Of a DNA stretch of 64,000 bases, positions 55,723 through 64,000 are shown piece by piece; position 1 is the first letter of the stretch; each line of letters opens with the position of its first letter. The translations under genes and the position numbers were made by a program. The stretch spans positions 1-64,000 of the forward strand of contig CABJBK010000004.1 of NCBI GenBank assembly GCA_902363825.1, written 5' to 3'. Below the pieces are notes generated by a model. The model was not told where the DNA came from. It saw only the letters and a list, made by a program, of their open reading frames with translations, and did no database searches. Source of the DNA: Lachnospiraceae bacterium (lineage in GTDB: Bacteria > Bacillota > Clostridia > Lachnospirales > Lachnospiraceae).

Positions 55723-56079
55723 ATGGAATCCATGAATCAGAATGAAAATCAGTATACACAGACACCGGATGGCTGCTCCACACAGCAGCCTTACAGACAG
55801 CCTGTCATTATTGTGGGAAATCCGGAAGAAAACAAACGGCGTACCAAAAATCTCGCCATTTTCTCTCTGGTATTCGGGATCCTCTCGATCGTATTCTGCA
55901 TCTTTTTCTATGTCAGTATCTTCCTCGGGATCATAGGACTGATCCAGGCTCTGATCAGCCTGGGACAGCACAGGGATGGCAGAAGCCATGCAATCGCAGG
56001 TGTTATCACCAGTACGATCGGAACAGTGTTATCCGTCATATCGTTTCTGGTGTGGATTCTCGTTATTGCAAACATCTAA
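55723..56079 (+). CDS. Small DUF4190-like membrane protein
   Basis: 118 residues. A hydrophilic Gln/Pro/Tyr-rich N-terminus (1-40) precedes two membrane regions: LAIFSLVFGILSIVFCIFF (about 43-61), GIIGLIQALISLG, and GVITSTIGTVLSVISFLVW (about 93-111). The AIAGVITSTIG pattern is that of DUF4190. It starts 15 bases behind the FAIM1-like gene and shares a terminator with it, so both may act together at the membrane. No enzymatic motif. Confidence 0.75.
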   Translation: MESMNQNENQYTQTPDGCSTQQPYRQPVIIVGNPEENKRRTKNLAIFSLVFGILSIVFCIFFYVSIFLGIIGLIQALISLGQHRDGRSHAIAGVITSTIGTVLSVISFLVWILVIANI

Positions 56080-56109
56080 GCAGGACGGAATATGACAGAC
56101 ATTACTACA

Positions 56110-56151
56110 AAAAAGAGTTTTCGGATCGATCTGAACCCGAAAACTCTTTTT
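56110..56151. terminator. Terminator between the membrane-protein pair and the HD gene
   Basis: AAAAAGAGTTTTCGG and CCGAAAACTCTTTTT form a 15-base perfect stem with a 12-base loop. It serves both converging transcripts. Confidence 0.92.
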
Positions 56152-56166
56152 CTTTTCCCTGTTATT

Positions 56167-56667
56167 TTAAGCCGACACAAACATCACCCGATTGCGCCTT
56201 GCCAGCGCGATCGCGATATGACAGACTTCCATCAGTGCGCAGATCTTATCCGCCACTGTGATGATCCATGCCTCTTTGTTTCTCGGAAGAGGTCCAAGCG
56301 GAAACATATGCGACAGTATCGCGTCCCACTCACGTTCGCTGATCTGAAAAACTTCCTTGCTGTTTTTCGCCGCAACCTTCGGATGATAAAACGCCTGATG
56401 TTCTCCGGTCGGCGTCTTCTCATGAAAGTCATACAGGCAGAAATCATGCAAAAGCCCGGCACGCGCGGCAACACTGGCGTCTGCGCCAAACAGATCCGCC
56501 ATCCGCCAGGACAGATAGGACACATTCAGGCTATGCATCAGCCGGTTCGTCCAGAAATGATGTGTATAGCGGCCAAGCTGCTGAAACTTCGCATTCTGCA
56601 AGATCGGAAGAACGTGCGCCACATATGCAGGGGCAACCTCTTTCGACACTTCAATCTCCATCGGCAA
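56167..56667 (-). CDS. HD-domain phosphohydrolase
   Basis: 166 residues. Metal ligands: H in LMHSLNVSY (about 45), HD in GLLHDFCLYDFH (about 73-74) and D in VADKICALMEV (about 139). The late ICALMEV is common in uncharacterised clostridial HD proteins. The pattern does not allow a nucleotide substrate to be assigned. It is the second gene behind the dehydrogenase gene, but 106 bases away. Confidence 0.82.
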   Translation of the reverse strand: MPMEIEVSKEVAPAYVAHVLPILQNAKFQQLGRYTHHFWTNRLMHSLNVSYLSWRMADLFGADASVAARAGLLHDFCLYDFHEKTPTGEHQAFYHPKVAAKNSKEVFQISEREWDAILSHMFPLGPLPRNKEAWIITVADKICALMEVCHIAIALARRNRVMFVSA

Positions 56668-56773
56668 TCACTCACTTTCTTTATGTTCTATCTTCATTAT
56701 CGGCAGAACCGCCTTCAAATACAAGGGATTTCCTGTGAATTTTTTCTTAATTCTTTCTTACTTTCCATCGCCT

Positions 56774-57715
56774 TTACATCACGTTCTGCGGTGTACCGTC
56801 CAGATATTTCCTTACATTATCAAAATCAATGATCGCACGCTTTATGAGTGCCTCTTTGGTGGCGAACGCAACATGCGGTGTCGCGATCAGATTTTTTGCG
56901 TGAAGAAGCGGATGATCCTCCGGTACCGGCGGCTCTGTTTCAAACACATCCACTGCCGCTCCCGCGATCTGACCGTCATTTAAGGCTTTCGCAAGTGCCG
57001 CGCTGTCCACGACCGGTCCACGCGCCGTATTGATCAGCACTGCGCCCGGTTTCATCTTTGCGAGCTCCGCTTCCCCGATCATTCCCCTGGTCTTCCCATT
57101 TAACGGCACATGCAGCGAAATGATATCGCAGGTCTCCAACAGTTCTCCTAACTCCATCCAGGTAACGCCCGGCAGATCTTTTCTGGTTCTCGAGTACGCA
57201 TACACCTCGCAGCCAAATGCCTGCGCGATCGCAGCGACACGGCTTCCGATCGCTCCGGTTCCGATGACACCGAATTTTTTTCCTTCCAGTTCAAAGCCGA
57301 CCAGTCCGTCCTTTGTCCCGGATTTGCGCACCACCTCATTGCATGGAATGATATTGCGGTAAAGATTGATGAGAAGCCCAAACACCAGATCCGATACCGC
57401 CGCGTTGGAATAGCCCGCGCAGTTGCAGATCGTGATGTTTCTCTTCCGGCATGCCTCCACCGCAATATGATCGATCCCGGTAAACGCGACCGCAAGCAGC
57501 TTTAAGTTTTTGCATCCATCGATCACCGTCTCATTTAACGGAAGGTTTGCCACCACAATGATATCCGCGTCCTTTCCGCGCTCGATCAGCGTGGCATCAT
57601 CCGTCACACGGGTATCGTAATAAACGATCTCGGCATCCTTTCCGACTGCCTTGTCCGCGATCTCCAGTAAAGTTTCCTTTTCCACACCCAATGGTTCGAT
57701 AATTACAAGTTTCAT
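56774..57715 (-). CDS. D-isomer specific 2-hydroxyacid dehydrogenase
   Basis: 313 residues. NAD-binding GVIGTGAIGSRVAAIAQAFG is near residue 148, Arg in NTARGPVVD near 233, the Glu in DVFETEPPVP near 260, His in ATPHVAFATKE near 290, so the Arg-Glu-His triad is complete. The acceptor could be a 2-keto acid such as glycerate or phenyllactate-type substrates. The start at 57715 has CAGGAGA upstream, and MHMKLV gives a close alternative at 57721. It follows cysK across a terminator. Confidence 0.9.
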   Translation of the reverse strand: MKLVIIEPLGVEKETLLEIADKAVGKDAEIVYYDTRVTDDATLIERGKDADIIVVANLPLNETVIDGCKNLKLLAVAFTGIDHIAVEACRKRNITICNCAGYSNAAVSDLVFGLLINLYRNIIPCNEVVRKSGTKDGLVGFELEGKKFGVIGTGAIGSRVAAIAQAFGCEVYAYSRTRKDLPGVTWMELGELLETCDIISLHVPLNGKTRGMIGEAELAKMKPGAVLINTARGPVVDSAALAKALNDGQIAGAAVDVFETEPPVPEDHPLLHAKNLIATPHVAFATKEALIKRAIIDFDNVRKYLDGTPQNVM

Positions 57716-57745
57716 ATGCATCTTCTCCTGTTCCTGTAAAAAAAT

Positions 57746-57788
57746 TCCCGCCTGGCATACCAAATCTCTCCAGTCTGCTCAGGCGGGA
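57746..57788 (-). terminator. Terminator of cysK
   Basis: On the minus strand TCCCGCCTG and CAGGCGGGA are followed by ATTTTTTTAC. It lies 34 bases past the cysK stop and just ahead of the dehydrogenase gene. Confidence 0.88.
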
Positions 57789-57821
57789 TAACCTACTCAT
57801 ATTATATTTCAGATACGACTT

Positions 57822-58754
57822 TTAGTCAATGAACAAAGAGGTGGAATAGTAACGGTCTCCACTGTCAGGAAGCAGTGCTACGATCGTCTTTCCTGCGTTC
57901 TCCGGGCGTTTTGCAACTTCAAGTGCTGCATAAAGCGCTGCTCCGGAAGAAATTCCTACGAGGAAGCCTTCGGTGGAAGCAATCTCTTTTCCGACACGGA
58001 ACGCGTCATCATTGGCAACCTTGAATACTTCATCATATACCTTGGTATTTAAAGTATCCGGTACGAAGCCTGCGCCGATACCCTGGATCTTGTGCGGACC
58101 GCTCTTTCCTTCGGAAAGTACCGGTGAGCTCTCCGGCTCTACGGCAATGACCTGAACATTCGGATTCTGGGATTTTAAGTATTCTCCGGTTCCGGTAATG
58201 GTTCCGCCTGTGCCGACACCTGCGATAAAGATGTCTACTTTTCCGTCTGTATCATTCCAGATCTCCGGTCCGGTCGTCTTTTTGTGGATCGCCGGGTTTG
58301 CCGGGTTCACAAACTGTCCCGGAATAAAGCTGTTCGGAATCTCTTTGCTTAATTCTTCTGCCTTTGCGATCGCACCTTTCATTCCTTTGGTTCCCTCTGT
58401 CAGTACGATCTCTGCGCCATATGCCTTTAAGATGTTACGGCGCTCAACGCTCATGGTTTCCGGCATAGTAAGGATCGCGCGGTATCCCTTTGCTGCTGCG
58501 ATCGCCGCAAGTCCGATACCGGTGTTTCCGGAAGTCGGCTCAATGATAACAGAACCTTCCTTTAACAGGCCCTTTTCCTCTGCATCTTCGATCATCGCTT
58601 TTGCGATACGGTCTTTGACACTTCCTGCCGGGTTGAAATACTCAAGCTTTGCAAGGATCGTTGCCTTTGCGTCGTATTTCTTCTCCATGTTTACCACTTC
58701 TACAAGCGGTGTGTTTCCGATCAGTCCTAATGTTCCTTTATAAATGTTTGCCAT
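57822..58754 (-). CDS. cysK: Cysteine synthase A (O-acetylserine sulfhydrylase)
   Basis: 310 residues. The Schiff-base lysine lies in [13 protein letters not shown] (about 44), the substrate loop is [11 protein letters not shown] (about 69-79), [16 protein letters not shown] (about 177) binds PLP phosphate, and SGAALYA is near the end. It forms cysteine from O-acetylserine and sulfide. Followed by a terminator; 38 bases behind metY in the same direction. Confidence 0.96.
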   Translation of the reverse strand: MANIYKGTLGLIGNTPLVEVVNMEKKYDAKATILAKLEYFNPAGSVKDRIAKAMIEDAEEKGLLKEGSVIIEPTSGNTGIGLAAIAAAKGYRAILTMPETMSVERRNILKAYGAEIVLTEGTKGMKGAIAKAEELSKEIPNSFIPGQFVNPANPAIHKKTTGPEIWNDTDGKVDIFIAGVGTGGTITGTGEYLKSQNPNVQVIAVEPESSPVLSEGKSGPHKIQGIGAGFVPDTLNTKVYDEVFKVANDDAFRVGKEIASTEGFLVGISSGAALYAALEVAKRPENAGKTIVALLPDSGDRYYSTSLFID

Positions 58755-58792
58755 ACTATCTTCCTTTCTGAATGATTCTTTGACTTTTTTGT

Positions 58793-60100
58793 TTATTTTA
58801 CTGCCTGAAATGCAATATCAAGATCTTCGATAATATCATCAATGTGCTCGGTTCCGATGGAAAGACGAACCGTGTTCGGCTTGATGCCCTGCTCTAAGAG
58901 TTCCTCGGTACTGAGCTGTGAATGTGTTGTGGATGCCGGATGGATCGCAAGGGATTTTACATCCGCCACGTTTGCAAGCAGGGAAAAGATTTCCAGATGA
59001 TCGATGAAATCTTTGGCTGTCTTGTCATCGCCCTTGATCTCAAAGGTGAAGATTGAGCCGCCGCCATTCGGGAAATATTTCTTATATAATTCCTGCTGTG
59101 TCTTATCATCGGTAACAGACGGATGATGTACTTTTTCCACCTGCGGATGATTGTTTAGGTACTCGACTACCTTCAGCGCGTTTTCCACATGACGCTCCAC
59201 TCTAAGCGATAAAGTCTCAAGTCCCTGCAGGAAAATGAAGGAATGGAACGGGGAGATCGTAGCTCCGGTGTCACGAAGCAGGATCGCACGGATCTTTGTG
59301 ACAAATGCTGCCGGTCCTACTGCCTTGGTAAAGCTGATTCCATGATAACTCGGGTTCGGCTCGGTTAAGGATTTGAACTTGCCGGATGCCTCCCAGTCAA
59401 ATTTTCCGCTGTCCACGATCACGCCACCGATGGCTGTTCCGTGTCCGCCGATAAACTTGGTTGCGGAATGTACCACAATGTCCGCGCCGTATTCGATCGG
59501 GCGAACCAGATACGGTGTTGCGAAAGTATTGTCAACCACAAGCGGGATCTTGTGCGCATGTGCGATCTTTGCAAGTGCCTCGATATCGGTCACTTCTGAA
59601 TTCGGATTGCCCAGTGTCTCTACATAAAGCGCCTTGGTGTTCTCCTGGATCGCTTTGTCGAACGCGTCTAAATCGAGTGCGTCCACAAATGTCGTTGTGA
59701 TGCCGTACTGCGGAAGTGTATGCTCAAGCAGGTTGTAAGAACCACCGTAAATATTGTTTGCCGCTACGATGTGATCTCCCGCCTGCGCAAGATTTTCTAT
59801 GGTATAGGTGATCGCTGCCGCTCCGGATGCAACCGCAAGTGCCGCAACGCCGCCTTCCAGTGCCGCGATACGTCTCTCAAACACGTCCTCGGTCGGGTTG
59901 GTCAGTCTGCCGTAGATATTTCCGGCATCGGTCAGTCCAAATCTTGCCGCTGCGTGTTCGGAATTGTGGAATACATAGGAAGATGTCGCGTAGATCGGAA
60001 CCGCTCTTGCGTCGGTAACCGGGTCTGCTTCTTCCTGTCCGATATGTAACTGTAAGGTTTCGAATTTTAAATTTCTGTCTGTATATGCTGATTTGCTCAT
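58793..60100 (-). CDS. metY: O-acetylhomoserine sulfhydrylase
   Basis: 435 residues of the Cys/Met metabolism PLP family. The lysine is in [13 protein letters not shown] (about 208), the phosphate-binding [15 protein letters not shown] is near 63, and [20 protein letters not shown] sequence follows. MetY makes homocysteine from O-acetylhomoserine and sulfide. It starts with ATG after GGAG, but the leader contains a Cys-rich small ORF and a complementary segment next to the ribosome binding site (60118-60226), so translation control by cysteine is likely. Confidence 0.94.
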   Translation of the reverse strand: MSKSAYTDRNLKFETLQLHIGQEEADPVTDARAVPIYATSSYVFHNSEHAAARFGLTDAGNIYGRLTNPTEDVFERRIAALEGGVAALAVASGAAAITYTIENLAQAGDHIVAANNIYGGSYNLLEHTLPQYGITTTFVDALDLDAFDKAIQENTKALYVETLGNPNSEVTDIEALAKIAHAHKIPLVVDNTFATPYLVRPIEYGADIVVHSATKFIGGHGTAIGGVIVDSGKFDWEASGKFKSLTEPNPSYHGISFTKAVGPAAFVTKIRAILLRDTGATISPFHSFIFLQGLETLSLRVERHVENALKVVEYLNNHPQVEKVHHPSVTDDKTQQELYKKYFPNGGGSIFTFEIKGDDKTAKDFIDHLEIFSLLANVADVKSLAIHPASTTHSQLSTEELLEQGIKPNTVRLSIGTEHIDDIIEDLDIAFQAVK

Positions 60101-60117
60101 AATATTTTCTCCAATCT

Positions 60118-60178
60118 ATGTGTTGTATTTTTGTTATCTATGTTTCTCATTGAAAAGGCAGCTCATACAACAACACAT
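60118..60178 (-). promoter_or_regulatory. Hairpin between Cys codons and the metY ribosome binding site
   Basis: On the minus strand ATGTGTTGT (60178-60170), the codons Met17-Cys18-Cys19 of the leader peptide, is complementary to ACAACACAT (60126-60118), which lies a few bases before the metY ribosome binding site GGAG. A hairpin of at least 9 pairs could therefore form when ribosomes move past the Cys codons, and would be blocked when they stall there for lack of Cys-tRNA. The pairing is seen; the switching mechanism is inferred. Confidence 0.6.
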
Positions 60179-60226
60179 TCGATCGTCCTTTGCAATATAT
60201 CCAGATGTGATTTTCAAATTCTTCAT
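60134..60226 (-). CDS. Cys-rich leader peptide upstream of metY-cysK
   Basis: 30 codons: an ATG at 60226 behind a strong GAAGGAGAG site, ending at a TAA (60134-60136). Residues 17-23 read MCCCMSC, with three consecutive Cys codons and a fourth two codons on. It begins after a promoter-like TTGACA/TAAAAT pair (60282-60310) and ends 33 bases before metY. It is too small and oddly composed to be an enzyme, and resembles attenuation leader peptides that sense charged tRNA-Cys. It is absent from automatic gene tracks. Confidence 0.65.
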   Translation of the reverse strand: MKNLKITSGYIAKDDRMCCCMSCLFNEKHR

Positions 60227-60281
60227 GCTGTCTTCTCTCCTTCTTTGCTTGATTTCATATATATCATATTTGATAAGTATG

Positions 60282-60310
60282 ATTTTATTCCCGTATTCCT
60301 ACTTTGTCAA
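60282..60310 (-). promoter_or_regulatory. Promoter of the metY-cysK transcript
   Basis: TTGACA (60310-60305), 17 bases, TAAAAT (60287-60282) on the minus strand. Transcription would start near 60275 and cross the leader peptide. Repeated CCTATTGACAAA and CCTATGACAAA at and just upstream of the -35 box could be operators (CymR-type control is possible but not shown). Confidence 0.7.
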
Positions 60311-60342
60311 TAGGTTTTCCGGAAATTTGTCATAGGTTTTTT

Positions 60343-60358
60343 TGATAGCTGGCTATCA
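60343..60358. repeat. Short perfect palindrome upstream of the metY promoter
   Basis: TGATAGC-TG-GCTATCA, two 7-base arms with a 2-base spacer, about 33 bases upstream of the -35 box. A protein-binding site is plausible. The rest of the 60101-60479 gap contains the leader peptide, promoter and lon terminator described separately. Confidence 0.4.
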
Positions 60359-60423
60359 GTTTGAAAATACTTTATAATGTAGGTATCGAACTTTTTACCT
60401 ATATGCGCACTTATGAAACAAAA

Positions 60424-60460
60424 CATGCAGGTCAACAGATGAGTCTGTTTGACCTGCATG
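60424..60460 (-). terminator. Terminator of lon
   Basis: CATGCAGGTCAA and TTGACCTGCATG pair, extended by CAGA/TCTG, with a short T run on the minus strand. It starts 20 bases past the lon stop. Confidence 0.8.
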
Positions 60461-60479
60461 GGGAATGAACCTATTTATT

Positions 60480-62747
60480 TTACTTCAACACCAGCTTTAA
60501 GACATCCGTCACTTTTTTGACCGGGATGATCTCAAGCTTTTCTTTTACTTCATCTGCCACGTCCGAAAGATCGTCCATATTTTCATACGGGATCAGAACT
60601 TTCGTGATACCGGCGCGCTGTGCCGCCATCAGCTTCTCCGGCAGTCCGCCGATCGGCATGACGCAGCCCCTTAAGGAAACCTCACCGGTCATGGCATATT
60701 CCGGGCTTACCGCCTTGCCGGTCACAAGAGACGCAAGCGCAGTCGTAAGCGTGATGCCCGCTGACGGTCCGTCTTTTGGTACGGCTCCTTCCGGGACATG
60801 GATGTGCAGATCGTATTTCTCCCAGTCCGCGGTCTCCTTCGGATAAAGCGATTTGACCAGGCTCACGGCGATCTCGGCGGATTCTTTCATGACATCTCCG
60901 AGCTGGCCGGTGATCTGCACCTTGCCGCTTCCTTTGGTCTGCATCGTCTCAATAAATAAGATCTCTCCGCCTGCGGATGTCCATGCAAGTCCGGTCACTA
61001 CACCAGGCTTTTTCGCTTCCAGGATATGCTCGTGGTGGATCGGTCTGCGATCTAAAAATTCCGGCAGTTTTTTCGCCGTGACCGTAATACTCTTCTGCTC
61101 GCCTTTTACCAGCTTCACCGCCGCATAACGGCAGAGGGTATCCAGTCTCTTTTTCAGTCCACGGACACCGGATTCCATTGTGTAGCCGTTGATCAGCGCA
61201 TGCAGTGCCGCATCCGGCACTTTTAACTGTCTCGCCTTGATTCCCATATTCTTCATCGCCTTTGGCAGAAGATGCCGTTTTGCGATCTCAAATTTTTCAA
61301 GCTCCGTATAGCCCGGAAACTGAATGACTTCCATACGGTTTAACAGCGGCTCCGGTATCGTGTCGGTCGAATTTGCCGTGCAGACAAAAAGCACATCCGA
61401 AAGATCATACGGCACATTCATGTAATGATCGGTAAAGCTGTTGTTCTGCTCCGGGTCAAGCACTTCTAACAGCGCACTTGCCGGATCCCCGCTGTAATCC
61501 CTGGAAAGTTTATCGACTTCGTCTAAGACCATGACCGGATTGGAAACACCGCTGCGCTTCATGCCCTCCATGATTCGCCCCGGCATTGCTCCGATGTAGG
61601 TACGTCTGTGGCCGCGGATCTCCGCCTCATCCCGGACACCGCCCAGGCTGACACGGATGTATTCACGGTGAAGCGCCTTTGCGATGCTCTGTCCGATACT
61701 GGTTTTTCCGGTTCCCGGCGCTCCGACAAAGAGTATGATCGAACCCGCCTGCTTTTTATTGAGTGCCATGACCGCCATCTGCTCAATGATCCTTCTTTTT
61801 ACTTTCTTTAAGCCATAATGCTCCTCATCAAGTATCTGCTCTGCCTCGGCAAGATCCACATCAAACGCCGGCTCTTTTTTCCAGGAAAGGCTCGTCACAA
61901 AATCCAGATAATCATAGAGCATACCGTACTCATGGCTGTCGCTGCCCTCCTGCTTCATGCGGTTTAACATCTTTTCCGCTTCTTTTTTCGCCGTCTCATT
62001 CATGCCGGATTCCATGATCTTATGCTCAAATTTGCGCACATCCGAAACGTTTTCCGGGTGCATCTCATCGAGCTTGTTCTGCAGAAAATCAATCTGCTTT
62101 TTCAATGCCTCTTCGCGGTAGATCTTTTCGTGGGAGGCTTTCTGCGCACTTTCCGCCTCCTCACCGATCTCGGATAATTCAATGAATTCGTAGATTGCCT
62201 TTTCGATCAGTTCGATACGCTCTGACCGTGAATCCGTCTCCACCATCGCGTATTTCTCTTCCGGACTTAAATTCAGGTAATTTGCAAGCGCGCAGACGAC
62301 CTCCACTGCGTTTTTCCAGCGCAGGATATAGCCTCTCGCCCAGATGCCCCACTGATAATTCTGTGCAAATCCAAGCAGGTCATCTTTTAATTTTCCGAAA
62401 CGCTCTTTCTCCTCTTCCGGCGTAAGATCCTCTGCCTCCGCACGGATCACGGCTGTCGCTGTGACCACACCTTCCGTCACTTCCACATCCGAGATCGTCA
62501 CACGCTCTTTGACACGAATACAGATATTTCCCTCCTCATCCGGATTTTCCACTACACCGGAAACGCCGACCGGATAGAAATCATCTGCCGTAAGCTCCTG
62601 CCGCTCTTTTTCCTCTTTTTGCATGACAAAGAGCACATCCTCGCCCGGCTCCGCTTTTTGTGTATGCAGACTTTCAAACAGGTCTTTTTTGAAATAAAAT
62701 GTAATTTCCGGTAAAAGAATCATATTATAAACTGGTATTACGATCAT
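60480..62747 (-). CDS. lon: ATP-dependent protease Lon
   Basis: 755 residues. N-terminal substrate domain (about 1-200), AAA+ module with Walker A GAPGTGKTSIGQ and Walker B VMVLDEVDKLSRDYSGDP, and a C-terminal protease with the serine in PKDGPSAGITLTTAL and the lysine in GGLPEKLMAAQRAG. It degrades damaged and short-lived proteins as a hexamer. The ATG at 62747 has AAGGAGG upstream and is preferred to the frame start at 62921, which would overlap the CIRCE element. HrcA control is implied by that element. Confidence 0.95.
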   Translation of the reverse strand: MIVIPVYNMILLPEITFYFKKDLFESLHTQKAEPGEDVLFVMQKEEKERQELTADDFYPVGVSGVVENPDEEGNICIRVKERVTISDVEVTEGVVTATAVIRAEAEDLTPEEEKERFGKLKDDLLGFAQNYQWGIWARGYILRWKNAVEVVCALANYLNLSPEEKYAMVETDSRSERIELIEKAIYEFIELSEIGEEAESAQKASHEKIYREEALKKQIDFLQNKLDEMHPENVSDVRKFEHKIMESGMNETAKKEAEKMLNRMKQEGSDSHEYGMLYDYLDFVTSLSWKKEPAFDVDLAEAEQILDEEHYGLKKVKRRIIEQMAVMALNKKQAGSIILFVGAPGTGKTSIGQSIAKALHREYIRVSLGGVRDEAEIRGHRRTYIGAMPGRIMEGMKRSGVSNPVMVLDEVDKLSRDYSGDPASALLEVLDPEQNNSFTDHYMNVPYDLSDVLFVCTANSTDTIPEPLLNRMEVIQFPGYTELEKFEIAKRHLLPKAMKNMGIKARQLKVPDAALHALINGYTMESGVRGLKKRLDTLCRYAAVKLVKGEQKSITVTAKKLPEFLDRRPIHHEHILEAKKPGVVTGLAWTSAGGEILFIETMQTKGSGKVQITGQLGDVMKESAEIAVSLVKSLYPKETADWEKYDLHIHVPEGAVPKDGPSAGITLTTALASLVTGKAVSPEYAMTGEVSLRGCVMPIGGLPEKLMAAQRAGITKVLIPYENMDDLSDVADEVKEKLEIIPVKKVTDVLKLVLK

Positions 62748-62767
62748 ATGCAATTCCTCCTTTTTTA

Positions 62768-62794
62768 TCAGCACTCTTTTATGTTGAGTGCTAA
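62768..62794 (-). promoter_or_regulatory. CIRCE operator for HrcA upstream of lon
   Basis: TTAGCACTC, a 9-base spacer and GAGTGCTGA match the consensus TTAGCACTC-N9-GAGTGCTAA with one difference. It lies about 20 bases before the lon start. CIRCE normally controls groESL and dnaK operons, so its use at lon extends the heat-shock circuit here. Confidence 0.92.
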
Positions 62795-62899
62795 CCCGTG
62801 TGTAAAAAAATATGCGGTCTCCCGCAAATTCATAACATTCGATACTTCTTTTTTTCATAATAGCACAAAATTCACGCTTGTCAACTGCTTTTAGAAAAT

Positions 62900-62924
62900 A
62901 AAGTGTGCGCTTACCGCACACTTT
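62900..62924. repeat. Inverted repeat in the lon-glucosidase gap
   Basis: AAAGTGTGCG (62900-62909) and CGCACACTTT (62915-62924), a 10-base perfect hairpin with a T-rich stretch after it on the minus strand. It could be an extra terminator for the glucosidase transcript or part of the lon upstream region. Confidence 0.55.
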
Positions 62925-62992
62925 CGCGCGCGAGCGGTATGTTCAACATAAACTTCATCTCCGCGAGCTGCGCATCCCCGCGGAGCGTTTTT

Positions 62993-63021
62993 GAATCATA
63001 GGAAGGAATTTCCTATGATTC
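62993..63021. repeat. Long perfect inverted repeat
   Basis: GAATCATAGGAA (62993-63004) and TTCCTATGATTC (63010-63021) form a 12-base stem with a 5-base loop. Possibly a small mobile or regulatory repeat; no gene lies here. Confidence 0.5.
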
Positions 63022-63026
63022 GAAAA

Positions 63027-63053
63027 AGCCCCTTCCGATTCTCAGAAAGGGCT
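63027..63053 (-). terminator. Terminator of the GH13 glucosidase gene
   Basis: On the minus strand AGCCCTTTC and GAAGGGGCT pair and are followed by TTTTTCG. It starts 29 bases past the glucosidase stop. Confidence 0.8.
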
Positions 63054-63081
63054 CCTCATTATGTTTTTTGAATCACACTTT

Positions 63082-64000
63082 TTATTCCATCACAGCGACT
63101 ACACATTCGCAGCTTGTCAATGTCACGCTTCCGCTCTCTTTTGCCTGCGCACAAACCGCCTGCTCCCGTCCCAGATTGGACAAAAGAACCTGTTTTACGT
63201 TTCCATCCAGCTTTAAGGTGTGCTCACCGCTTCCGAAATTGGCAAGCACCAGAACATCCTGCCCGCTTTCTTTGGATTTACGGTGAAACGCAAAGATATC
63301 ATCCTTTTCCCGGTACGCCGGCACAAAATCACCATAGGTGAACGTTTCTTTATACGCATCCGATTTCCGCAGTGCGACTAACTTCTTATAATAAGAAAGT
63401 ACGGAATCCGCCCGGTTCTCCTGCTCTTTTACGTTGATCTCTTTGTAATTCGGGTTGAGTGCAAGCCACGGTGTTCCGTCTCCGAATCCCGCATTCTTCT
63501 CATCGCTCCACTGCATCGGCGTTCTCGCGTTGTCACGGCTGTTCTCATAGCAGCATTTTAACGCCTCTTCTTTCGTGCATCCTGCCTCGATCGCAACCTT
63601 GTACTGATCGATCGTGCTGATATCATCGTACTCGGAAATGTCACCGCGCACGCAGTTCGTCATACCGATCTCCTGTCCCTGGTAAATAAATGGGATACCG
63701 CGTAAAAGCACTGAGGTTGTCGCCAGCATCTTTTTGCCCGCCTCATTCTGCGCGTACTCCGGCAGATAACGGCTCGCACCTCTCGGCTCATCATGGTTTT
63801 CAATGATATTTGCCTTAAATCCGATATTTTCCATCTCAAGCTGGGATGCATACACGATATCGCGCCACTCTTTAAATACGATCGGCTTGCTGTCATACCA
63901 GCCATGTTCCCCGAAAGTCAGCTCATGTGCCGAGAAATCAAACATCGTGGAAAAATGTCCGTCCTCGCCGATAAATTCACGCAGTTCGTCCTCTTTCATA
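63082..64000 (-). CDS. GH13 alpha-glucosidase (oligo-1,6-glucosidase type), C-terminal part
   Basis: The frame is open to the window edge, giving at least 305 residues of the C-terminal part of a GH13 enzyme. Seen are the histidine-aspartate transition-state region IENHDEPRGASRYLPEYA, PFIYQGQEIGMTN and ARTPMQWSDEKNAGFGDG, hallmarks of oligo-1,6-glucosidase/alpha-glucosidase, followed by the small beta-domain (LVLANFGSG). The catalytic Asp/Glu of the barrel lie beyond the window. It hydrolyses alpha-linked oligosaccharides. Confidence 0.88.
   Translation of the reverse strand, partial: MKEDELREFIGEDGHFSTMFDFSAHELTFGEHGWYDSKPIVFKEWRDIVYASQLEMENIGFKANIIENHDEPRGASRYLPEYAQNEAGKKMLATTSVLLRGIPFIYQGQEIGMTNCVRGDISEYDDISTIDQYKVAIEAGCTKEEALKCCYENSRDNARTPMQWSDEKNAGFGDGTPWLALNPNYKEINVKEQENRADSVLSYYKKLVALRKSDAYKETFTYGDFVPAYREKDDIFAFHRKSKESGQDVLVLANFGSGEHTLKLDGNVKQVLLSNLGREQAVCAQAKESGSVTLTSCECVVAVME

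Noticed and set aside
60343..60358. Palindrome TGATAGC-TG-GCTATCA considered as a terminator
   Set aside because: No T run follows on the minus strand and it lies upstream of a promoter; a protein-binding site is more likely.

Overview
The window looks like a chromosomal segment of an anaerobic gut Firmicute of the Lachnospiraceae type (Clostridia). The pointers are a fused accD-accA gene in a FabK-type fatty acid operon, an anaerobic NrdD reductase, NADP-type glutamate dehydrogenase, many AraC regulators, ECF transporters, a DUF4250 protein, a MecA homologue and strong AGGAGG ribosome binding sites. I cannot fix the genus from sequence alone. No tRNA, rRNA or CRISPR array was seen.

Layout. 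1-106 is the truncated end of an IS256-family element. 155-8449 is a very AT-rich three-gene minus-strand operon: a DUF1837/HamA-like nuclease, a HamB-like superfamily 2 helicase and a giant STAND-like NTPase with TPRs. It reads as a Hachiman-type defence locus with an extra SAMD9-like sensor/effector, and is the best candidate for an undescribed system. 8628-9044 is a broken winged-helix regulator. 9090-12321 is an ECF sigma / membrane protein / ABC-2 transporter operon. 12615-15011 holds gdhA, an HD phosphohydrolase and a transposase remnant. 15188-22944 is a complete fab operon (acpP-fabK-fabD-fabG-fabF-fabZ-accDA-fabH-fabT) behind a strong promoter with three FabT-like operators spaced exactly 16 bp apart. 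A TPP riboswitch controls thiT. 24099-30119 is an operon with a short-chain dehydrogenase, an AraC regulator with a dead receiver domain, a class III aminotransferase, an APH-type kinase, an amino acid permease and a PII protein.

30338-38020 carries small redox and sulfur proteins, a lipase-like hydrolase, and an arabinofuranosidase/galactokinase sugar region with two AraC regulators. 38041-43159 is an ECF transporter module plus one intact ABC exporter half; its partner is reduced to an AraC-ABC fusion. 43362-46951 has housekeeping genes (SGNH hydrolase, DUF4250, MecA, Pta). 47087-52667 is a zone of heavy gene decay (FtsX permease, ABC ATPase, FeoB, FeoA, AraC) that surrounds an intact MntA-HepT toxin-antitoxin pair. 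52752-63053 is housekeeping again: nrdD with paired NrdR boxes, two small membrane proteins (one with a FAIM1-like domain), an HD protein, a 2-hydroxyacid dehydrogenase, cysK and metY behind a Cys-codon leader peptide, and lon with a CIRCE operator. The window ends inside a GH13 glucosidase.

A recurring theme is loss of internal gene segments, often in frame: flavodoxin, AraC-ABC fusion, ABC ATPase, FtsX permease, FeoB, and the FeoA/AraC junction. Either this strain is eroding accessory genes by short-homology deletions, or some of the losses are assembly artefacts. Starts were moved from the longest reading frame wherever a ribosome binding site clearly favoured an internal codon.
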